DNA of 64,000 nucleotides from positions 142,910,756 to 142,974,755 of the forward strand of contig NC_068939.1 in NCBI RefSeq assembly GCF_016801865.2, in the 5' to 3' direction. Position 1 is the stretch's first letter. The number at the start of each line of letters is the position of its first letter. Source of the stretch: Culex pipiens pallens. Lineage: Eukaryota > Arthropoda > Insecta > Diptera > Culicidae. The translations under genes were made by a program, and so were the position numbers. The notes under the pieces were generated by a model. It did no database searches. It worked only from the letters and a program-made list of their open reading frames with translations, and was not told the origin of the DNA. Positions 55,141-64,000 of the stretch are shown here, piece by piece.

Positions 55141-57170
55141 AAATATTAAGTTCAGGGCGTCCAAATTTTCCGGGTTTGAAATTTGTCAGAAAGGAAGAAA
55201 AAAATAAATTCCAAGATCCTGAAATATTTTTGAAAAACTTATTCATTAAAACCATTCTTCAATAGAACTGTTCAGCAATTCACTTCCAAAATCTAAAATG
55301 GATTTTATTTATATATTTTTTAATTTATGAGCAATTCTCTACCAAATCGATCTTTTTCTTTTGAATTTTAATTTTTGTATTTCTTAATCCGGCTGAAACT
55401 TTTGTGGTACTTTCGTTATGCCCAAAGAAGCCGTGTATCTTTTGAAGGAATTTTTTGATCGATTTGGTGTCATCAGCAAAGTTGTTGGTATGGATAAGGA
55501 CTACACTGAAAAAAATGATACACGGTAAAAATAATTTGGTAATTTTTTATTCAACTTTTTGTCACTAAAACTTGATTTGCATAAAAACACTTTTTTTATT
55601 TTTCGATATGTTTTGGGGGACATCAAATGCCACCTTTTCAGACATTTCTAGGTTGTCCAATTTATGATTTTTTGAATCAATACTGATTTTATAAAAAAAA
55701 ATCGACATAATGGTCGCAAAAAATTTTCAACTTCATTTTTCGATGTAAAATGAAATTTACAATCAATAAGTACATTAGTGAAATTTTGATAAACTGCAGC
55801 ATTTTCAAGTTAAAGCCATTTCTAGGTATTTTTTTAAATAGTCGCAGTTTTTATTTTTTTAAATTAGCGCACATTTGAAAAAAAACATTTTTGAAAGGTT
55901 GATAAAATTCTCTATATTTTGCTTTTTTGAACTTTATTGATAGGTACCACCCTGTTTTTTTAAACCACCCTTAGTTGCTGAGATATTGCCATGCAAGTGT
56001 TTAAAAACAGGACCATTTTCTAATGTCAATATCTCAGCAACTAATGGTCCGATTTTCAATGTTAAAATATGAAATATTCGTTAAATTTTCAGATCCGATT
56101 CCGAATTTTCGATAACAATATTTTCAAGATTTTTAAATCAAGACTAACATTTCAAAAGGGCCATAAATTCAATATTTTTCGAAATGTTAGTCTTGGTTTA
56201 AAAAAATTAAAAATATTTTTTTCGAAAAGATCGGAAAATGTCACCGAATGTTTCATATTTCAACATTGTAAATCGGACCATTAATTGCTGAGATATCGCG
56301 ACATTAAAAAATGGTGGGTTGTTTGGGTGAGACTTAGAAAACATCAATTTTCCTGTTTTTATACACTCGCATGGCAATATCTCAGCAACTAAGGGTCGTA
56401 TCAACAAAGTTTAAAAAACGCAAAATATAGAGAACTTTGTCAGCTTTTCAAAAATATTTTTTTCAAAGGTGCGCAAACATGGGCACCAATTTAAAAAATG
56501 AATTCTGCGAAATTTTTTGATATGCTTCGAGAAACAAAACACCGCAACATTCGAGCCATAGAGAAGAATAGACAAAAATGGTTCCGCCGAGCTATGATTT
56601 TTGAAAAAAAAATTTTTTGGCAGAAATAACTTGCAATCGAAAAGTATTTTACAGATTTTTTGAAAAAGTGATATAGCCACTAATAGTTTTTTTTTAACTG
56701 ATAAATTCTCGTTTCTCGATTATTCAAAAATAGTGTACATTGTCTATTTCTAATCTTTATTTCATTTATGGTTCAGAAAATTTTCAAGAGCATTGAAGGT
56801 TGGACTTCTGCTTATTAACATACAGGGAATACAAGAAAAAGAAACAATACAATTTTAGTTTTTAAAGTCTCATACAATCATTCCAACATTTCCTAATGCC
56901 AATATCGCAGCAAATAATTGTCCAATTTTCAATGTTGAAAAATGAAATATTTGAGATTTTTTTTCGAAGATATTTCGAAAATTTTGTAAACAAAACTATC
57001 ATACCTAAAGGGGCAAACATTCAATATAAAGGCCCTTACAAAATTAGATCCAAATTACCAAATACAAAAAAGCATTTAATCGGCCGATTTCGTAGAGAAT
57101 TAGTTGCCAAAATTAGGTATATTGAGTTCCAGAGAAAAAATATCTTGGTAAGTGCGACTTAACCGCGCAC
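55141..57170. other. Repeat-derived non-coding sequence
   Basis: Phrases shared with 14600-15250 and 24900-25760, partly in opposite orientation (for example AATATCTCAGCAACTAAGGG). No gene. Confidence 0.5.
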
Positions 57171-57217
57171 ACAGATGGACGATCAACAATCGATTAGCGC
57201 TTGTCTAACGCTCTCTG

Positions 57218-57225
57218 TGACGTCA
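57218..57225 (+). promoter_or_regulatory. CRE-like site in the promoter of the CRAL-TRIO gene
   Basis: The palindrome TGACGTCA, followed by a further CGTCA half-site, lies 472 bp upstream of the start codon in a GC-richer 57170-57690 region that is likely promoter and 5' UTR. CREB/ATF-type factors bind this sequence; occupancy is inference. Confidence 0.4.
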
Positions 57226-57696
57226 CGTCAAGCAGCACTCCCAAACCCGCCATCGATGGACGTGACTGGCATACCGCGCGAGAGGGGAGGTGCCTTCCTT
57301 GAATGAAGTCGCGTGCTAATTCGGTTCGATCTTTACCTCTTAGTTCACATACTAATTCGAATTCAATGCAAAATCGCGCTACGACTACGGCTGATCAAAA
57401 CACGCAAAAGAAGACGACTCCCACCAAAACAGATCGCGGTCAGATCGTCCTATGGTCCCCTATAGTCGCAGTCGCGGTGGCCGCGGTCATGGTCGACCTT
57501 CGAAACGAGTTTGAATAAGTGGCGGCAACGGATCTTGCGTACCTACATCCGCGCGCGGCACCAGAATAGCACATTGTTATACCGCGAAACCCGTTGCAGG
57601 TCGCAGTTGTTGAGCGCACGTCGCGGACGTTAGAACGAATCCGGCGGTTCAGAGTTGCAGAGTTGTGTTGCAGGGTAGTTCCTTCCAGGTGGCGCC

Positions 57697-58126
57697 ATGG
57701 CTTTAAAGTTCAACGAAAAGAACCATCCGTACATCGATCTTGGCGATGGCTATCGGGTGTGCTTCTACGAGGAGCGCTGTCCCCACGGGGAAGAAATGGA
57801 GTCCAAGGCGCGCAAAGCGATCAACGAAGGCACGCGCGAAGAGGTCCTGGCCGCCCATGACGAGTTCCGGAAGTTGATCGCGACGGACCAGGCGATGTGT
57901 GTTCCGATCAATGATGAGTGGTACCTTAACGTGTTCCTGCGGGCGAGTCGGTTCGATCCGCGGGAGGCCTTCGATCGGCTGCAGTCGACGTCGACGGCCA
58001 AGATCAAAAATTGGGAATATTTTGGCCAAATTAACGACATTCGGCACGTGTTCGACGAGGAGCTGGTGTGGGTGCTGCCGGAACGGGATGACGACGGGGC
58101 GGTCATTATAGTGGTCGAGTCGGGAA
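57697..58126 (+). CDS. CRAL-TRIO lipid-transfer protein, first coding exon
   Basis: The exon encodes 143 residues plus one base and ends at a strong donor (GGGAA|GTAAGTG). It corresponds to the N-terminal part of alpha-tocopherol-transfer-protein-like members of the Sec14 family, which carry small lipids such as retinoids or tocopherol between membranes. Residues about 50-100 form the helical CRAL-TRIO N domain (DEFRKLIATDQ, WYLNVFLRASRFDPREAFDR). The lipid-binding domain has just begun at the exon end (VWVLPERDDDGAVIIVVESG). The start has a good context (GGCGCCATGG); an acceptor-like TTCCTTCCAG lies just upstream, so a 5' UTR intron is possible. No continuing exon was found in the remaining 5.9 kb, so the first intron is long or the gene is broken by repeats. 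Confidence 0.88.
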
Positions 58127-59301
58127 GTAAGTGAATGTTGTGGGTTAGTGACGGTTAATCTTGGAGGAATGTGTGTATGAATGATTCATAAGGAAACCTG
58201 TTGCTGAATTTGAAATTATGGGAACGTAGAACGGGAATTTTTCTGCAGAGATATGCTTTGTTCCCGCTGGTTTTCAAGACAATCGTGAGAATTCGAGTCA
58301 GAAAACAGTTGACCCTCTGCAGTTCAGCCTGTGTCTAAAGACGAGGAAAAATATAAAATCAACAAAAAATCATGGTATCAAATTGTCTGAGTAATTCTCC
58401 GCCAACTCTTCCAGCAGTTGCCCCGATCCTTCTTCAATTTGCGTGAAACTTTGTTCTAAAGGGTAACGAATGTCTCTCATCACGAAGCCGAGGTCCGTTT
58501 TTCGATATCTCGTGACGGAGGGGCAGTTTTCATTTTTGAACATGCGAAAAAGAGGTGCAGCCTGAAATGGTGATGAGATAGTAATTCGGTCTCAAAGAGA
58601 CATTTGAAGAGATTTGATGGTGTACTCGGAATTCCGAAAAAAACGCATTTTTCATTGAAAAAAAAACACTTAAAAAGTTTTAAAAACTCTTCCATTTTCG
58701 GTCAGGCCGTTGCAAATATTTTTAAAGTTTATGTCCCTCGATTCTGGTCGGGGTCGAGGAGGTGGGGGTGGGGTGAATAAAAAAATATAAAAAATGAAAT
58801 AACAAGCCATGGTCTCAACGTTTGAATGAAAAAAGTGCTTTAAAGTGCATATTACACCTGCCTAGTTGTTTTGCAATCATTAGTTTTCAAAATATCCATG
58901 TATTGAAGAGATTTTTTTATCGCCAACCGTACATTGAAATTCCACAAAAAATTAAAATATTTTTGATCGATCCCAGACATGCTAAATATGATTTTAAATG
59001 CAGGAAAATGCATTTCTAATTGTTTTCAGTTGGTCAGACTTTCCTTTAAAATTTCGTTTTTTTTAATGTTTTTGCCCCCTGATTTTTTGAACCGATTTTT
59101 CATGAGGGGGGGGGGGGCAACATAAACTTTGAAAAATATTTGCAGCGGCCTTACTCAACAATAAAAAAATGTGGAACATGAACATGGAAATTTAATATAC
59201 TTTTCGAATCTACATGAATCCAGAAGGGTCATTTTTTATATTTGAAACAATTTTTTTCATTTTAAAATTTCGTGTTTTTCACTAACTTTTCCAAAAAATT
59301 G
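58127..59301. other. Start of the long intron; repeats
   Basis: 58400-59140 is made of dispersed repeat phrases shared with 9400-9610 and 14450-14560, with a run of 12 G near 59106. No exon seen. Confidence 0.5.
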
Positions 59302-59628
59302 TACACAGCAAAAAATCCGATGGTAAAATCGCATGCAAAAGCATGCACATTTTTTGCAAACACAAAAAAATAGTTGCAACCGACGAGATTCAAACCCAAC
59401 ACTAACAGTAAGGACTGGCGCCTTAGCCCACTCGGCCATCAGACCAATGTAAAGCTGAATGGATAAACGCATATATGGGCTTGACCTTACGGTCAAGTAT
59501 GTTTCCCATACTGAAGGGCTACATATTTCAGGGTGTAAAATTACATAAAATTGCATAAAATAATGCAATATTTATTTTACACCTAGGCCTTTTACACGCA
59601 GCTGGATTACTACTTTTTTAGCTGTGTA
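59302..59628. mobile_element. 327-bp TIR element, TACACAGC family, with tRNA-like insert
   Basis: Ends TACACAGCAAAAAA and, inverted, TACACAGCTAAAAAA. Subterminal sequences match those of the 26480-29172 element. A tRNA-like stretch (minus strand, about 59455-59390: GATGGCCGAGTGGGCTAAGG and GGGTTTGAATCTCG) lies inside; it lacks a proper anticodon arm. Confidence 0.75.
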
Positions 59629-59629
59629 G

Positions 59630-59689
59630 AACAGAAAATTACACAAATTAAGATATATAAACAGTGTACTTTTGTTTGAATTCAAATAT
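59630..59689 (+). repeat. 60-bp exact direct repeat, left copy
   Basis: Identical to 60298-60357. It begins two bases after the TIR element end and flanks a 608-bp module. Confidence 0.9.
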
Positions 59690-59744
59690 CGCTATCATTG
59701 CAGCATTGCGTTTAACACCTCATTTTATAAATAAATATTATTTG

Positions 59745-60290
59745 GTTTTATCTTTCTACAGCCGGCTGTCTAAGATTAAACCATTTCATTAAAAGTTTAA
59801 CAACAGTTAAACGGGAAATGTCTCATCCGCAGCAACCGATGGTTTGCCTTGAGAATAAAATATAATACTTTTCAACAAACACTATGATTTTGGGTCGCAT
59901 CATCATCTTCTATGATGAATCCTGACCAAACACCCTATCCTACTAACCAATTTTCAGGTTCCTGGCGCTTGTGGGGTGTAAGCACAGAGTAAATCAGCTG
60001 CCCTAGTAGCAACCTGCGCTAACTAACATTCCCGTCCCTTAAAATCGAGATCTACAAACATACATGGCGGGCGCCATTGGTGGCCAATGACTGTTACCTA
60101 TTCGCAACTAATTTTGTTCTGGAAATCATGGTGTTTTATCTTTTCAGCGCATTCATACATGCTGTTGATAAGGGAAATACCACTTGATAGTCGAAGCCTA
60201 TGATCAGTAGTGCTGAAAGGATATTACGGTTCTGTTCAGCAACGGAGAAGGACAACCATGGGTGGTCTCTCATGCTCATGCTCATGCTCA
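59745..60290 (+). repeat. Left arm of a 550-bp inverted repeat
   Basis: Begins TTTATCTTTCTACAGCCGGC and ends in CATGCTCATGCTCATGCTCA. It matches the reverse complement of 61963-62525 over its length with small indels. Confidence 0.88.
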
Positions 60291-60297
60291 TGTGTGC

Positions 60298-60357
60298 AAC
60301 AGAAAATTACACAAATTAAGATATATAAACAGTGTACTTTTGTTTGAATTCAAATAT
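60298..60357 (+). repeat. 60-bp exact direct repeat, right copy
   Basis: Partner of 59630-59689. Confidence 0.9.
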
Positions 60358-61962
60358 TTATTTTTCAATTAGTGATGTAATTCCTTTTCAATTTTTTTTG
60401 TTTTAAATGTTTTGAAAATAAAAAAAAAAGATTGTCGAAGAATAATTCTCTATAAAACATGAGCAGATTGAAAAAAAATCAAAAACTTATTTTTCTAAAT
60501 TAGTTTTTGTATTCTTGAAGACATTATCAGTTCTTTTATAAATAATAATATAACATTTATTAAACTTGAACATACACAATTAGATTTCTTTACCGAATTC
60601 AGTAGTTAGAAAATTGGTTAAGTTTAGATCGGTAAAATGAACAAAAAATTACCGATGTTTGGTAGTAAGATGAACAATAATGAACGCTTTTACCGAATTT
60701 CGATAATATTTTACCAAATTCGGTAGTTTTCAGTTTACCGAACTGTTCAGAAGTTCAAAAATCGGTAAAATTTACCGAATTCGGCTAAAAAATCTAGGTG
60801 TGTAGCTTAGCAAATCCCTTAAAAAAGATGTTTATATTTACAAAAAAAACCTCTTTTTACGCGGTGGCGTTACGCTTTTTGTTTCGTAGATTTCTCTAAA
60901 GCCAAACAATAGTTTTGCAAGCTTCAAGAAACGTTTTGTAGATCTGAACAAAACCTACAAATTGCTTTTAAAACATTGTAAAAATGTTGCGTCGTTCCAG
61001 AGAAATTAGACAAATTAGAAAAAACGTAACGCATCTCGTAGAAAGGGGTTTTACTGCATTTATTTGAGTGTTGAATTCTATCAAATAAATGCATTGAGCA
61101 AAGGTTTTAAATTCGTTATCAATTTTTCATCAGTTTTAGCTGTTGTTTTACCTAAAACAACAATATAGATCATTCCAAGCCAATTTGGTACACTTTTGGA
61201 CTCGTCCTTCACCGATTTGAACCAAACTTGGACTAATCTATCGATAGTTAACAGAAATGCCATGTTTTGTGCCGATTGAACCATCCCTCTTTCTTTGGCA
61301 CCGCCCTCTTTTTGACAATTTTCTAGAAAACTTTTTAGTCTTTTACTCGTAACATTACAAAGGTAATTGCCCAAAGAATGCATTAAAAATAAAATATAAA
61401 CCCTCAAATGCCTTCCAATATTGTTTCTTTGCAGATTATGGTTTATAACGTGATTTTGATGAATTCTCTAATTTATTAGTTTTTTATTCGATCACCATCG
61501 TGTTCCCCACACAATTTAACTATTTTTTTTCAATTTTACAATTTGCCGAACTAACAGCCCTCAAAAAATAAAAACTCTAAATCCCCTGTACAAAAATAAG
61601 CACGTGACCTATATTTGCGCTCCAGACCTACTTTCAGGAGTTTGCAATTCAATGCACTGGTACATGGCGAGACCAGTTTTGCATTGGAAATACAATGTTT
61701 TTTTTTTATTTTTGGATGGCTGTTTTTGGTTTAGGTTTAAAATTGTGTAAGTAAAAAAGTTTTAGGGTTGATATTTTATTTGTAATGAATTCCTTGGACA
61801 ATTTCCTATAAAATGCAACCAGAAGAAAGTCCAGGCCTCATAAATAAAGACAACACTATTTCAATAAACTTGATAAGCAAAATAAACCCCTTCAGGATGA
61901 CTTTGAAAGGATTTTCAAATGTTTGCCAAATTTAGAGCCCAACATTTTTGGAAATTTTAAAT
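60358..61962. other. Loop between the inverted arms; non-coding
   Basis: AT-rich, no gene. GGTAAA/TTTACC words with GAATTCGG cluster at 60590-60800, possibly another small palindromic element. Confidence 0.45.
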
Positions 61963-62525
61963 GAGCATGAGCATGAGCATGAGAGACCACCCATGGTTGT
62001 CCTTCTCCGTTGCTGAACAGGACCATAATATCCCATCAGCACAACCGGTCACACGCTTCAACGATCAAATGATGTTTCCCTTATCAACAGCATGCATGAA
62101 TGCGCTGAAAAGATAAAACATCACGATCATCAAAACTAGAGCCGGTGCGAATAGGAAACAGTCGTTGGCCACCAACGGCGCCCGCCATGTCAGTTTGTAG
62201 ATCTCGAGGGAATGGGACGGGAATGTTAGTTAGCACAGGCTGCTACCAAGGGTGGGTTCTATACGATATCCACACCCCCGCGTGTGCCGGAAAACTACTT
62301 CTACTTGGGATTTTGTTAGTGGGTAAGGGTAATGGCCAGGATTCAACATAGAGGATGATGATGCGACCCAATAATCAATAAATTTTGTTTAATGGTGTGA
62401 TGTATTATGCATTCTCAAGGCAATCAGTCGGAGTATGCGGGTGAGACTATTCCCGGTTATTTGGTGTTGAGTTTAGCATAAATGATTTAATCTTAGACAG
62501 CCGGCTGTGGAAAGATAAAACCAAC
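61963..62525 (-). repeat. Right arm of a 550-bp inverted repeat
   Basis: Begins TGAGCATGAGCATGAGCATG and ends GCCGGCTGTGGAAAGATAAA, the mirror of 59745-60290. Confidence 0.88.
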
Positions 62526-63088
62526 TAAAATGCGAAAACGCGAAACCGCCCGGATCGAAATACACACACAATCGGGGGGACAACAAAGACGGAAACGGCA
62601 ACGAAAATCCTGCGTGATGACCGCGACGCACACCGTTCAAATTATTTTTGGAAATTTTAAATGTGTTAAAACAAAATGCCAAAATATCAAAAAAAAAACG
62701 AAACTATTGGCACTACGCCCCCCGGGGCATGGCCTTCCTCTAACGTGGGATTTCTGCTCCAGCCAAAATATCAATAATAATTGAATCAAACAAGTCATCG
62801 CTAGAATGATACAGTTAAAATAGTGGACATTTTTTTATTGGAATGATTTTCAATATCACCCCAGTTTACGGCACTCAAAAGTTTTCATGAAAATTTTGAA
62901 TTTATGGAGCAAGGATTGTTTTTTTAAGGCTCTGAGAAAAAAGTGTCAAAGTATCTTAGATATTTTGACTGTTTTGGCTGTTGACAATATTTTGAAAGTT
63001 TATGTCCATAAACCATGTCTTGTTATTTTTTTTTCTTCTTTTGCATTGTTTCAAAATGTTGGTGAATTTTGACTTGAAATTTATTTTT
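62526..63088. other. Non-coding spacer
   Basis: Nothing recognised. Confidence 0.4.
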
Positions 63089-63703
63089 AAAAACGTTACT
63101 TAATCCACCTTAAGATAAGAGCAGTGCTTCTGGGGACGCGCAGTCCTGTTTTTTCGTGATAATTTTCGTCTCTTTTGTGTCGCTGTTTGTGTGCATGGGG
63201 TGATTGGTTAGTATAATTGAATAATGGCATCATAAGTGCAGTGCTTTTGGAATGTACTACGGAAGAGGTTTACATCGCAGTCGGGAGCTGGTTGGATGAT
63301 CCTGGAACTGAATTTGGTGAGAGCGTTCTAATTTATATCTTATTATATTACTGCATTTTAATGTTCATAATATTTATCAACCAATGCCCACTACTTCATT
63401 CGTCGGTGAAGTATCCCATCAAACCCTCTCCCCTTCCAAATCCGGGTATCTTGGAGGTCGTCTAAGTTCTTAGGCATCTCTATAGGGTATCTATAGGGTA
63501 TCATCAAATCCCTTCCCACTTCCCCCGTTGATCGTGAGGAGTCGACCAAAAGGACAAATGAGTGGTGATGTGTCATTCGGCACATTCCTGACGCATTTAT
63601 TTTCCTTATCGGCGCCAACCTAGCTATTGCGAGCTTTATGCTCGGTTAGAGTACGGTCAACCAAGCTAAGCTAAGCTAAAAACGTTACTTAATCCACCTT
63701 AAG
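63089..63703 (+). mobile_element. Retroposed insert with 26-bp target-site duplication
   Basis: The same 26-bp sequence (AAAAACGTTACTTAATCC...) flanks the insert at 63089-63114 and 63678-63703. The insert ends in AAGCTAAGCTAAGCTAA, a short tandem tail typical of some LINEs and their SINE partners. It has no coding region of note. It landed in a copy of the dispersed repeat also present at 7612. Confidence 0.88.
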
Positions 63704-64000
63704 GTGGTTGGTGCCTTCCTCACATTCATGTTGTATTTTAAATTGTATTTACAAATTAATTTAAGAGGCTTTTTTTTATTTATTTTTTTCATTATAATTT
63801 TTTTAATGATTGTTTTTACCAGAACAGCAATTTTCAATTCTTTTTTTACCAACTCTCCAAAATAAAGGAGAAAAGGGGGGCTGTAATTGAATTTAAAAGT
63901 GCTGATATGATATGCCAACATTAGGTGCACGATGGAATTGCATGCTGTCCCCCTAGTCTTAGTAAACAATGTCTTATGAGTTGTATATTTCAGCAAAAAG
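63704..64000. other. Non-coding; remainder of dispersed repeat
   Basis: Starts GTGGTTGGTGCCTTCCTCAC as at 7635, then AT-rich sequence to the window end. Confidence 0.5.

Noticed and set aside
59390..59455. tRNA-Leu/Ser gene on the minus strand
   Set aside because: A- and B-box-like motifs only; no proper anticodon stem-loop or long variable arm, and it lies inside a TIR element.
61081..61407. 108-codon minus-strand frame
   Set aside because: No motif recognised, AT-rich context within the loop of an inverted repeat; no splice or start context supports a gene.

Overview
The window looks like nuclear DNA of a mosquito, most likely a culicine close to Culex. That is an inference from insect-type genes with short introns, AT-rich repeat-dense spacers, Jockey and gypsy retroelements, tRNA-derived SINEs and many small DNA-transposon derivatives. 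Host protein-coding sequence is sparse: a heme oxygenase gene (6208-7021, +), a fatty acyl-CoA reductase locus (10734-22508, -), and the first coding exon of a CRAL-TRIO lipid-transfer protein (57697-58126, +) whose other exons lie outside the window or beyond recognition.

Layout: 469-4972 is a composite retroelement block, with two nearly identical 1291-bp direct repeats enclosing a gypsy-type LTR, a primer-binding site and a truncated gag on the minus strand. 5000-6200 is spacer with a strong palindrome, followed by heme oxygenase. 7612-10733 is nested repeats. 10734-22508 is the fatty acyl-CoA reductase (FAR) region. 22509-26460 is repeats and SINEs. 26480-29172 is a TIR element carrying decayed pieces of host genes (mitochondrial ribosomal protein L15 and a RapGAP-like protein). 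29173-40717 holds a foldback, two copies of a GGAGTC-rich element and a 4.7-kb Jockey-type LINE inserted in one of them. 41000-57000 is mainly repeats, SINEs, two inverted 447-bp MITEs and a 0.9-kb hexanucleotide array. 58127-64000 is probably intronic DNA of the CRAL-TRIO gene, full of inverted repeats, ending in a retroposed insert with a 26-bp target-site duplication.

The most interesting locus is the FAR region. One N-terminal exon (21895-22508) is followed by two separate 3-exon C-terminal cassettes (20354-21423 and 10734-11812). Exon lengths (546, 258 and 160 nt) and splice phases are identical in both, and both are open. No second N-terminal exon is visible, so either one gene makes two reductases by choosing between C-terminal halves, or the distal cassette is a decapitated duplicate kept open. 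A third stretch (about 13500-14260) matches the 3' flank of the proximal cassette and suggests a lost or rearranged copy. Between the cassettes lies a 144-bp satellite with an A-B-A-C higher-order pattern.

All similarity statements are from reading the sequence; no alignment or database search was run.
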